In this document: positions 56,335 to 64,000 of the stretch, piece by piece
How positions within the stretch are numbered: position 1 is the first letter of the stretch
How the letters are laid out: each line of letters opens with the position of its first letter
NCBI RefSeq assembly: GCF_042186555.1
Contig: NC_133330.1
Location: forward strand, 344,441,165-344,505,164
Source: Aquarana catesbeiana
Taxonomy: Eukaryota > Chordata > Amphibia > Anura > Ranidae
Direction: 5' to 3'
Length of the DNA stretch: 64,000 nucleotides
Program-made: the position numbers and the translations under genes
The notes under the pieces: model-generated
Databases searched by the model: none
What the model was told of the DNA's origin: nothing
Seen by the model: the letters and a program-made list of their open reading frames with translations, nothing else

Positions 56335-56575
56335 GCGGACATCTCAGGAGGACATCCCAGGAGGACATCCCAGGAGGACATCCAAGGAGGACATCTCAGG
56401 AGGACATCCCAGGAGGACATCTCAGGAGGACATCTCAGGAGGACATCCAAGGAGGACATCTCAGGAGGACATCCCAGGAGGACATCCCAGGAGGACATCT
56501 CAGGAGGACATCTCAGGAGGACATCTCAGGAGGACATCCCAGGAGGACATCTCAGGAGGACATCTCAGGAGGACA
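56335..56575 (+). repeat. 12-15-bp minisatellite within the transposase
   Basis: About 17 copies of AGGAGGACATCTC/CC (15-bp register CAGGAGGACATCCCAGGAGG) placed just before CAGGAGGACAATGATCCC. The unit is the transposase's own CAGGAGGACA segment repeated, giving QEDIPGGHPRRTS-like peptides. Confidence 0.95.
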
Positions 56576-57025
56576 ATGATCCCAAACACAAAGCCAAGGA
56601 GAAAGAAAATAAAGCTGCTAGAATGGCCTAGCCAATCACCTGACTTGTATCCAATAGAAAATCTATGGAAAGAACTAAAGATCAGAGTTCATAGAAGAGG
56701 CCCACGGAACCTTCAAGATTTGAAGTTTGTGTGGAAGAATGGTCCAAAATCACACCTGAGCAACGCATGTGACTCGTTCCTCCATTCAGGAGGCGGCGTC
56801 TTGGAGCCGTCATTACCAACAAAGGGTTTTGTACCAAGTATTAAATACATTTCAGTTAGCGAGTTCAATACTTTTTCGCTGTGTTATTTGTTTTGGTGTC
56901 TTTCTATGTATGGATTGCATGGGTTGTTACCGACAAGTGGTGAACATTTCATTTCAATCGCACCTTTACCAATATATTTGCCGAGAAAAATGGTGACGTG
57001 TTCAATACCTATTTTACCCGCTGTA

Positions 57026-57294
57026 TCTACAGCACCTTCCACAGAGGCTTAGTTGCCTCCACTCCATAAGAACACTTGCAAAGATATTTGCTCCTGTGAC
57101 TTTCTGGAGGTCAAAAAGCAAAAATAAACATATGAGGTATAAATAGTCATATTCTTTATTACAAATATACAACACAAGCATTAAAAACACCAAAGCAAGG
57201 CAAAGATGTCGCGTAGGAGTATTCCAAGATACACATTCGTATATCTCTTCATGCTACAGTTGTAAGACAAAAAAAAACATTGTGACCTCAATGC
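57026..57294. other. No recognised feature
   Basis: AT-rich DNA that may belong to the following minus-strand retroelement. Confidence 0.35.
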
Positions 57295-57770
57295 CTTTCG
57301 TGAAACAAGGTTCACTTCATCAGGAGTTTGATCTCACTGGTAGGGTGTCTGTAATTAAATCCATAAAAATTAGAAGGGAAAGAAAAAAAAAATCTTACCA
57401 ATAGCAAAATAGAGGTCTACCTAAATAAATCCAAGGTCAACAAAAACCCACAGAAGAGGAGTCTAACCCGGGGGCTGTGAAAACTGGGGAGGTGACCCAT
57501 CCACAAGCCAAGGGGAACAACCACGGAGAAAATAGCAGATAGAGCTAGGGTGCAGGCACTTCAAAACAAGGGACTTACATCAATAGGGGATATAACCAAG
57601 GCCCAAACTTAATAGCAAAACCTGAAAGCCGAAACATAGTGAAATACAGTAAAAAAAAAAAGAAAATACGAACTAAAACAGACCAGAACTAAAAAAGCAC
57701 AACGTGTATCCATAAAACAGACCAGAACTAAAAAAGCACAACGTGTATCCATAAGCATCAATCTGAATGA
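57295..57770 (-). mobile_element. Probable retroelement remnant, minus strand
   Basis: On the minus strand 57,323-57,296 reads CTGATGAAGTGAAC, CTT, GTTTCACGAAA, a stem-loop of the type at 46.1 kb and 2.1 kb. The remaining A-rich plus-strand sequence has no domain. A 39-bp exact tandem duplication (AAAACAGACCAGAACTAAAA...) covers 57,675-57,752. Class uncertain. Confidence 0.4.
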
Positions 57771-59149
57771 GTAAATGGGTGGCTATTGTCTGCTTTGGTC
57801 ATGTTTCTTGTGTCATCAACTTCTTTACTGTTCAGTTCTGGTCAACTCCTGCCATGGCTACCACCGGCCTTCCTTCGGTACAGGTTGTTGGCCTATTGAG
57901 CTATTTCTTGGCTGTACTATATCTCTTTACCCTCTTGTGTTCCTCTAACCTCTTGGATTGGTTTGGTTTCTTGGTAGGGTGTTGGTTGTTTTTTTTTATT
58001 TTTTCTTTGGCATGTTGATTGACTTTTGGTGTGTCAGCCGTTGGCAGTGTGATGGCGTTTAATTACAGAACCATTCCAGCTCGACATGAATTAAAGATCG
58101 CTGAGGTGTGATGTGTGTGGCAACAATCTGCTCTCCCCGGCTCCGAGAGGGTTACTAGGTGTCTGCGCTTGTTACCATCATTGATCTGTTGCCGTCTTGC
58201 CTATTCTTGCTGTCTGCTTCCTATCTCCTCTCCCAGCAATGCTTGCACACACAGCCTAATCAATGTCAGCCAAATTATTACTTGCAGATCCAGCCTGGGA
58301 GCCAGAATAGAGGGCACACATTACTGGTGACCCTGCCCTTCATGTTGCTGCTGTGTTGTCCCAGCAAGCGGGCAGCACGTTAACCCCTTCCCTACTGAAC
58401 AGGGAGCTTCCTCTTCTGATGTCCCCTCTCCTTTGTCTCAAAAGTGTTAAATCTATTTTGTATAAATAATATATTTTTGGAATGATTTATGATCATGGTA
58501 CCACATCCCCAGTTCTAATCTATTGCAAGGTTAAAGGTACCAGAGGTCACCAGTACATCGGCAGATAAGCTTTTAAAAATCTAGAAGGTTTTATTCTCAT
58601 TCATATTAAAACATTGTTAAAAACTCATTTCACGGGATTACAAGACAATGTCCAAGTCTCAATTTTTTTATTTATAGATGTCTCTTGAAACAACAACCTC
58701 CTGCAGTCTCAGAACCTCCCGTTCCGATCATACATCTACTTATTGGTGTCAAATATTTGGTTAGCTTTCGATTCTTCAGCCGATACTAATGAGACCACTT
58801 CACAATGCATTTCCCAGATCTAATATCTGCTTTTTCAGGAGGAAAAAAGGAAGTAGTGGACAATGTAGATTATATGCGTTCAACCGGTCAACGTAATCCG
58901 TCTTCACGCAAAGCCTGGATGTTTTTCGTTCTCGGGTGGTGGATGGTTTTCCAATGCTGCGGTGCACCATTTTGGATATAGGTTCAATTCAGACCTCCAA
59001 TAATGAAATCTTAATGGCTGAAGAAGAAATGAATTGCTTTCAGTCCCTATCATTGATATTTGTGTGGAATCTGTAGGGTGGAGACCTTTGGATTTGGACA
59101 ATTTTAAGCCCCAGCTTCAGCTAAAAAAAAAAAAAAAAGTAAATCCACG
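57771..59149. other. Unique DNA
   Basis: No recognised repeat. An open frame at 57,767-58,018 encodes a hydrophobic peptide without homology that I recognise; it is probably chance. 58,440-58,900 is AT-rich unclassified DNA. Confidence 0.35.
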
Positions 59150-60124
59150 TACAGCTGTGGCCAAAAGTTTTGAGAATGACACAAATATTAATTTTCATAA
59201 AGTCTGCTGCCTCAGTGTTTTTAGATCTTTGTGTCAGATGTTACTATGGGATACTGAAGTATAATTACAAGTATTCCATAAGTGTCAAAGGCTTTTATGG
59301 ACACTGACTTGAAGTTTATGCAAAGAGTCAATATTTGCAGTGTTGACCTTCTTTTTGAAGACCTCCGCAATTCATCCTGCATGCTGTCAATCACCTTCTG
59401 GGCCACATCCTGACTGATGGCAGCCCATTCTTGCATAATCTATGCTTGGAGTTTGTCAGAATTTGTGGGGGGGTTTTTTGTTCACCCGCCTCTTGGGGAT
59501 GACCACAAGTTCTCAATGGGATTAATGTCTGGGGAGTTTCCTAGCCACTGACCCAAAATTTCCATGTTTTGTTCCGCAAGCCACTTTGTTATCACTTTTG
59601 CCTTATGGCAAGTTGCTCCATCATGCTGGAAAAGGCATTGTTGGTCATCAAACTGTTCTTGGATGGTTGGGAGAAGTTGCTCTCAGTTTTTGGACCATTC
59701 TTTATTCATGGCTGTGTTCTAAGACAAAATTGTGAGTGAGCCCCCCACTCCCTTGGCTGAGAAGCAACCGAGCACATGAATGGTCTCAGGATGCTTTACT
59801 GTTGGCATGACACAGGACAGATGGTAGCACTCACCTTTTCTTCTCCGGACAAGGTTTTCTTCCAGATGCTCCAAACGATGGGAAAGGGGATTCATCAGAG
59901 AACATGACTTTTCCCTCGGTCCTCAGCAGTCCAATCCCTGTACCTTTTGCAGAATATCAGTCTATCCCTGATGTTTTTCCTGGAGAGAGGTACCCTTCTT
60001 GACACCAGGCCATTCTCCAAAAGTCTTCTCCTCACTGTGCGTGCCGATGTCCTCACACCTACCTGCTGCCATTCCTGAGCAAGCTCTGCACTGGTGGTGC
60101 CCCGATCCCGAAGATTTCTAGTCA
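59150..60124 (-). mobile_element. Tc1/mariner element, minus strand, 5'-truncated
   Basis: The plus-strand left edge TACAGCTGTGGCCAAAAGTT with TTGAGAATGAC is the terminus of a vertebrate Tc1 family; the element reads from 60,124 down to 59,150. Its 5' terminus and first part of the transposase are missing at 60,124. Confidence 0.88.
59400..60124 (-). pseudogene. Tc1-type transposase remnant, minus strand
   Basis: The minus-strand frame 60,125-59,895 reads TSAELAQEWQQVGVRTSART, VRRRLLENGLVSRR and RDRLIFCKRYRDWTAED, the linker between DNA-binding and catalytic domains. Beyond it, in shifted frames, complements of the catalytic region can be followed to about 59,400 (for example the region around 59,520-59,540 with the NPIEN-type motif). 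Frame changes and stops make it non-functional. Confidence 0.82.
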
Positions 60125-60596
60125 CAAAGTAACAAAGCTACTCTTGTGCCGCCACCCCTCCCCCTACGAGGTGTTGTAGGGCCACCACACTCTTCAGAAC
60201 CTGATGTTTTACAGACTCCACCCCCTTCCCTCCTTCTCTCCAGCTTTTGGGTGACTGATGAACCTCTCCACATTGGTGATCCACCTGGGATCTCCTCTTC
60301 TTTGTAAGACCACTTAAGACTTAAAATGAACTTATTTCTTAAGGTGATTGTTAGTGTTGAACCGGTATCGGTGCCAATACTAAGCATTTGCATGAGTACT
60401 AGTACTTGTGTAAATACTCCGATACTAAAACTGATACCATCAACTCTGCAGACTGCAAGGCTGCATTCACACCTAGTCGTATTAGCACACTTGCAACAAC
60501 ACATTTGAGTAATATCCGTGATACTTTTTTTTTATTTGCACTAACAGTTACATTTACAGGGCAACTTTTCAGGGGTCTAATCCTGTTTTTCAAGGT
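60125..60596. other. Unclassified repeat-like DNA
   Basis: 60,358-60,441 (GAACCGGTATCGGTGCCAAT to ACTAAAACTGATACC) has imperfect inverted ends, GGTATCGGT against ACTGATACC, resembling a small ranid MITE. The remainder is not recognised. Confidence 0.4.
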
Positions 60597-61641
60597 TTAA
60601 CCACTTGCGGACCACACCACCGTCATTATACGGCGGCTGTTTGACGTTCATTACCAGGATTATGGTAGCAGATAATCTTTTAAAACAGCGGGCGGTCCGC
60701 TTTAAGATAAAAGTGGCCTCTGCGGTAGATTCGCTGCAAGGTCATTTTTATCGGTGGTGGGAAAAGTGCACCCCCTCCCGCAGCTCCCCCCGGTGGTCTC
60801 CGCTTACCAGAGCTGTCGGTAGTGGCAGAGACGATCGGGTCCTCTCCCCTCTGAGGCATGGAGTCGAGTAAGGGAAAGATGGCCCCCAATCGGCCCCATA
60901 CCATTGGATGACAGAAGCAACATCAAACGTCACTTCCACCCAATGGTCTTAGAGGGGAATTTTTTTTTATTGAAAAGAATAATATATGTGTATTAATATG
61001 AGATGTGAGGTCTTTTTGACCCCATATCTCACATTAAAGAGGTCCTGTCATGTTTTTCTTCTATTACAAGGGATGTTTGTTATTACATTCCTTGTAATAG
61101 GAATAAAAGTGACCCAAATTTTTTTTTCTTAAAAAGACCGTGAAAAAATAAATAAGTAATTTTTTTTTAAAGCGCCCCATCCCGCCGAGCTCGCGCGCAG
61201 AAGCGTACGCACACGTAAGTCGCACCCGCATATGAAAACGGTGTTCAAACCACACATGTGAGGTATCGCCGTGATCGTTAGAGCGAGAGCAATAATTCTA
61301 GCCCAAGACCTCCTCTGTAACTGAAAACTGGTAACCTGTAGAAACTTTTAAATGTCGCCTATGGAGATTTTTAGGGGTCAAAGTTTGTTGCCATTCCACA
61401 AGCGGGCGCAATTTTGAAGCGTGACATGGGTATCGATTTACTCGGCGTAACATCATCTTTCACAATGTAGAAAAAAATCGGGCTAACTTTACTGCTGTCT
61501 TATTTTTTAATTAAAAAAAAAAAAGTGTATTTTTTCCAAAAAAATTGCGCTTGCAAGACGGCTGCGCAAATACGGTGCGACATAAAGTATTGCAACAACC
61601 ACCATTTTATTCTGTAGGGTGTAAGAGAAAAAAAAAAATAA

Positions 61642-61733
<92 letters not shown>

Positions 61734-61767
61734 ATGTTTGGGGGTTCTAAGTAATTTTCTGAAAAAT
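60597..61767 (+). repeat. Ranid-type interspersed repeat B, copy 2
   Basis: Begins TTAACCACTTGCGGACC and continues through the blocks shared with 12,885-14,000, ending at TTCTAAGTAATTTTCTG. The first ~400 bp are present only here. An (AT)n tract has grown within it at 61,645-61,733. TTAA at the start matches the border habit of repeat A. Confidence 0.85.
61645..61733. repeat. (AT)n microsatellite
   Basis: About 44 dinucleotide repeats with one AC interruption at about 61,711. The short frame of alternating Ile and Tyr across it is not coding. Likely unstable in length and prone to cruciform extrusion. Confidence 0.97.
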
Positions 61768-61830
61768 AGGCTGATTGGACCTCAGACGAAGGTGGTTGAC
61801 CCCCGAAAGCTTATCCTGAAAATGTAACTT
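61768..61830 (+). repeat. Retroelement-type fragment with GACGAAGG...GAAAGCTTATC
   Basis: CAGACGAAGGTGGTTGACCC followed by CCGAAAGCTTATC is a short form of a motif widespread in vertebrate repeats; the stem GGTGG/CCCCC is imperfect. No further element is attached. Confidence 0.45.
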
Positions 61831-62227
61831 AGTACAGATTGAAAAAAAAGCATCACGTACTTAACTGTGGACGTTTTAGTAACCATGAGCCATTGCCTTT
61901 CATCCCCTGTCCTCTTTAATCACAGAGCTATACCCCAACATGGGTGTACATTACCACATTTTTGTCCATTATTTGCCTTTTTGCCTTTCAGAACATTGTA
62001 ATTATTAATTTTATTTGTTGGTCTTTATGTGTATAATCAAAAACAAGTAAAACGGGGGAAGGAGAAGATTGAGTTGGTCATGCTTAGATGTTGAGATTGC
62101 ACAAAACTTGACTAACATTTCGGCTTGCAGTCTTTATTTTACATTACGGACCTCCTGGAAGGAGCCAGGGATTGACCTTCATATATGGTGGACCTCTGTG
62201 GGTTTTGCTCTTTATACCTTATTGCAT
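61831..62227. other. No recognised feature
   Basis: AT-rich unclassified DNA. Confidence 0.4.
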
Positions 62228-62697
62228 CCATTTAAATCCACTTTAAAGTGATCATATTGCCCCCTATCCTGGAGTCCTTGCACTGGCTACCTGTCTGGTT
62301 TCGCATAGTCTTTAAGATCCTCTTGCTCACCTAGAAGGCTCTTCATGGCTTGGCACCCCATTATTTCTCTGAACTTTTATCAACTTCCCCCTCATAACCT
62401 CCACTCCTCAAATTCTGATTTGCTGCGTGTCCCCCCCTTACTCACCTACACTCAATGGGGGACAGAGCCTTCTGCTACGCTCCAAAACTCTGAAATTCAC
62501 TTCTGAAGAACATCAGAGAGTCGTCTTCTCTAAACTCATTCCAATCAAATCCAAAAAAACATTTTTCTTTAGACAAGCTTTCACTTATTTGTCCCATTTT
62601 TCTTTTATGTTATCCTGCGTATTTCTTGTGTTTTCCTTGAGGACCCACCTTTTAAAGGTGCTGTATAAAATAAAGTTCATTATTATTATTATTATAA
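62228..62697 (+). mobile_element. L2-type LINE 3' end
   Basis: The decoded C-terminus in shifting frames follows the L2 pattern: LPVWFRIVFKILLLT, KALHGLAPHYFSELLS, then a stretch with RTLCYAPKL-like order and FKSKKTFFFRQAF. The tail GGTGCTGTATAAAATAAAGT followed by (ATT)n at 62,677-62,695 is the classic L2 3' end. 5'-truncated, several frame changes, dead. Confidence 0.82.
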
Positions 62698-63334
62698 AGT
62701 GGATATTTCAGTCATTACAGATCTGCATGAACAAATTCCTGGCATATCACAATATACAGCAACAGTATTGTGTTTCAGAAAAGCTTCACATCTATTCAGT
62801 AAAAAAGCTGTCCTTGGGTTCCAGTCGAGGACTTTGCCTAGGATAAGATGATATCATCAGTCTGCTGCACGTAGGGGGGAAGCATTTCCTCAGTCTCCTC
62901 TCTACAGTGAACAGACTGCAACATTGTGTCTTTGTAGCAAGGCTGAACAAAGATGGCGCCATCCTCCTGGAGAGAAGAGCAGATGAAGGCATTGTCAGGG
63001 GAAGTATTGTCATCTCTGTGGGAAGTAATCAATACCTAGAAGGGTTACACTGATTTACTTAACATGAAGAAATACATCTGATGCTGTGTCGGCTTTTGAT
63101 AAGTGTACATTTGATCTCAGCCGATATTTGTGTTGTGATTCCTCAAAGGGTTGGCGACCAAACCTAGAATTTCCAGACTTTTTTTTTTTTTTTTTTTTTA
63201 TCTCACTTGGCATTCCGTGTGCGGATGAGGAAGTACTGGACTCATTCTGGGACTGACACGTCTGTAGAAAATGAAATTCACACCAGAGTGTGATCGGGAG
63301 ATTTCCCTGCGTCTGTTCCCCTCTGTGTCTCCAG
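62698..63334. other. Unique DNA, candidate intron
   Basis: No repeat recognised except a T-run at 63,180-63,199. It runs into the 3' splice-site-like tract before the second exon candidate. Confidence 0.35.
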
Positions 63335-63415
63335 GAACACGCCACCAGCACAAATCCCAGCAAAGCTCCCTCTTCATCAATATTCACAAGTCATTACCAA
63401 CAAAGGCAGTTCAAG
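63335..63415 (+). CDS. Possible internal exon, product not recognised
   Basis: 81 nt lie between a pyrimidine-rich acceptor (TTCCCCTCTGTGTCTCCAG ending at 63,334) and a donor AAG/GTGAGA at 63,416. All three frames are open, so reading frame is not decided by the sequence; entering in phase 1, as the candidate at 26,958-27,057 would require, gives TRHQHKSQQSSLFINIHKSL then PTKAVQ. No domain is recognised. Short length makes a chance match plausible. Confidence 0.3.
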
Positions 63416-63900
63416 GTGAGACAGCGGCGTGTCGAAGAGACCGAGGACCACGCTGCGCTTATCTATCCATCCTTCTCTTTCTTCCTTTGAATTGGATCTT
63501 CTCTCGGTTCTTCGTATCGGTTTGGATTGCTGGATGGGGCACCACAAGTCCCATTATACCTTGTCTCTTTGAAGAAGGGATTGCTCTTCAATGATAATGG
63601 TTTCAAAAGTAGTTAAAGCTAAAATCAAATATGATATGCAGGTGGCTCATACCAAACAGGAGGAATTAAAAAGCTGTCATGTACAGAGATACTGCAGTAG
63701 AAACATTTTCTCCAAAGCAGTGGCTCTTATAGGTTGATCACCCAAAGTCAATAAAAAGAACATAGACATCAAAATATGGGGGTTCAACGAACATTAATCC
63801 TGGCATACAATCTGTGAAAACCAACACAGGTACAGACATACCTTACCTATGCATTAAAAGAATAGAAGAGAAGACCTCAGTCCACTCTGTACTGACTAGT
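63416..63900. other. Candidate intron, no recognised feature
   Basis: Mixed unique DNA after the second exon candidate. Nothing that I can name. Confidence 0.35.
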
Positions 63901-63904
63901 CAGC

Positions 63905-64000
63905 CATGGTGGTTAATCATAGTGGTTGACCATGATGATCAGACATGGTGGTCAATCATAGTGGTTGGCCATGATGGTCAGATATGGTGGTCAATCATAG
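63905..64000. repeat. 39-bp minisatellite, first 2.5 units, runs off the window
   Basis: Unit: CATGGTGGTTAATCATAGTG then GTTGACCATGATGATCAGA. Three starts at 63,905, 63,944 and 63,983; the array continues past 64,000. Confidence 0.85.

Larger units (their letters stand above)
55570..56845 (+). pseudogene. Tc1-type transposase with internal minisatellite
   Basis: Starts MMGKSKDLSQDLHSLTDGIG, the helix-turn-helix domain, with a stop near 55,694. Then PRTMCRELQKDLELAIR, a CR1 tail insertion, VCSDETKIELFG (first catalytic Asp present), a degenerate GGGSVMVWG region, and QEDNDPKHKA near 56,568 (second catalytic Asp) directly after a tandem expansion. The last part is frame-shifted (IENLWKELKIRVHRRGPRNL readable in another frame, with Glu). 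The frame 56,198-57,052 stays open for 284 codons only because the expansion is stop-free. Confidence 0.88.
55201..57025 (+). mobile_element. Tc1/mariner element, full length, with two internal changes
   Basis: Termini TACAGCGTGTAAAATAAGTA and complement TACAGCGGGTAAAATAGGTA are inverted repeats extending about 150 bp, with TA at both ends. Inside are a decayed transposase, a CR1 3' tail at 55,861-55,956 and a minisatellite at 56,335-56,575. Confidence 0.93.

Noticed and set aside
56198..57052. 284-codon open frame, plus strand
   Set aside because: Composite of degenerate Tc1 transposase, a stop-free minisatellite and out-of-frame transposase sequence; not an intact protein.
57767..58018. 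Hydrophobic 83-codon open frame
   Set aside because: No conserved motif, no splice or promoter context; T-rich DNA gives Leu/Phe-rich peptides by chance.
1..64000. rRNA, tRNA, telomeric repeat or bacterial operon
   Set aside because: No cloverleaf-like tRNA, no rRNA signature and no TTAGGG array was seen; gene density and repeats exclude a prokaryote.

Overview
This window looks like non-coding, repeat-dense DNA from a vertebrate, most probably an anuran of the ranid (true frog) type. The reasons are degenerate Tc1/mariner transposons of several vertebrate families, CR1-type and L2-type LINE remnants, hAT-like and TTAA-flanked non-autonomous elements that I recognise as typical of ranid genomes, and no compact gene organisation. 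There is no bacterial or phage signature. The ranid assignment rests on recognising repeat families, not on a search.

Layout. 1-7.5 kb: a hAT-like fragment, a retroelement with 255-bp near-identical inverted arms and a 15-bp target duplication (1.46-2.37 kb), a ~188-bp satellite (3.4-5.0 kb) and a 287-bp tandem duplication. 7.6-9.6 kb: a ~75-92-bp satellite. 11.2-14.0 kb: a degenerate Tc1 element, then a ranid-type repeat carrying a nested palindromic MITE. 14.6-17.2 kb: a hAT-like element swollen by a 32-bp minisatellite. 17.7-20.2 kb: TTAA-bounded repeat copies interrupted by a 49-bp minisatellite. 20.2-23.1 kb: three further arrays. 23.9-26.7 kb: a complete hAT-like MITE, then an 81-copy-scale 31-bp array inside a second hAT family. 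27-00 kb onward: a possible exon at 26,958-27,057, then 17-bp and GTA-rich arrays. 30.5-38.1 kb: arrays of 29, 32 and 42 bp plus a Tc1 remnant. 39.1-42.6 kb: an AT-rich array with a MITE nested in it, a CR1 nested in the MITE, and a Tc1 fragment. 42.9-44.5 kb: a minisatellite built from a piece of CR1 reverse transcriptase. 45.9-50.7 kb: MITEs, a possible LTR, a hAT-like element. 51.0-52.9 kb: Tc1 3' end plus a ~35-bp array. 54.3-57.0 kb: TTAA repeat and a Tc1 whose transposase contains a minisatellite. 59.1-62.7 kb: a minus-strand Tc1, a second ranid-type repeat with an (AT)n tract, and an L2 3' end. A second possible exon lies at 63,335-63,415.

No intact gene is visible. Two short exon candidates on the + strand, 36 kb apart and phase-compatible, suggest that the window may be the intron of a large + strand gene; I do not recognise the encoded peptide. 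The unique stretches between repeats (for example around 6.4, 10.3, 17.4, 29.5, 38.6 and 53 kb) are of the kind that could contain conserved regulatory DNA, but a single sequence cannot show that.

The most striking property is that about 20 kb of the 64 kb is tandem minisatellite, and that several arrays can be traced to a piece of a transposable element (CR1, Tc1, two hAT families). Several arrays show higher-order periodicity, indicating repeated block amplification. Long open frames through these arrays are artefacts of periodicity and are not genes. A second recurrent signal is a short CTGANGAA-stem-GAAA motif, seen six times, that resembles the hammerhead ribozyme core known from Penelope-like retroelements.
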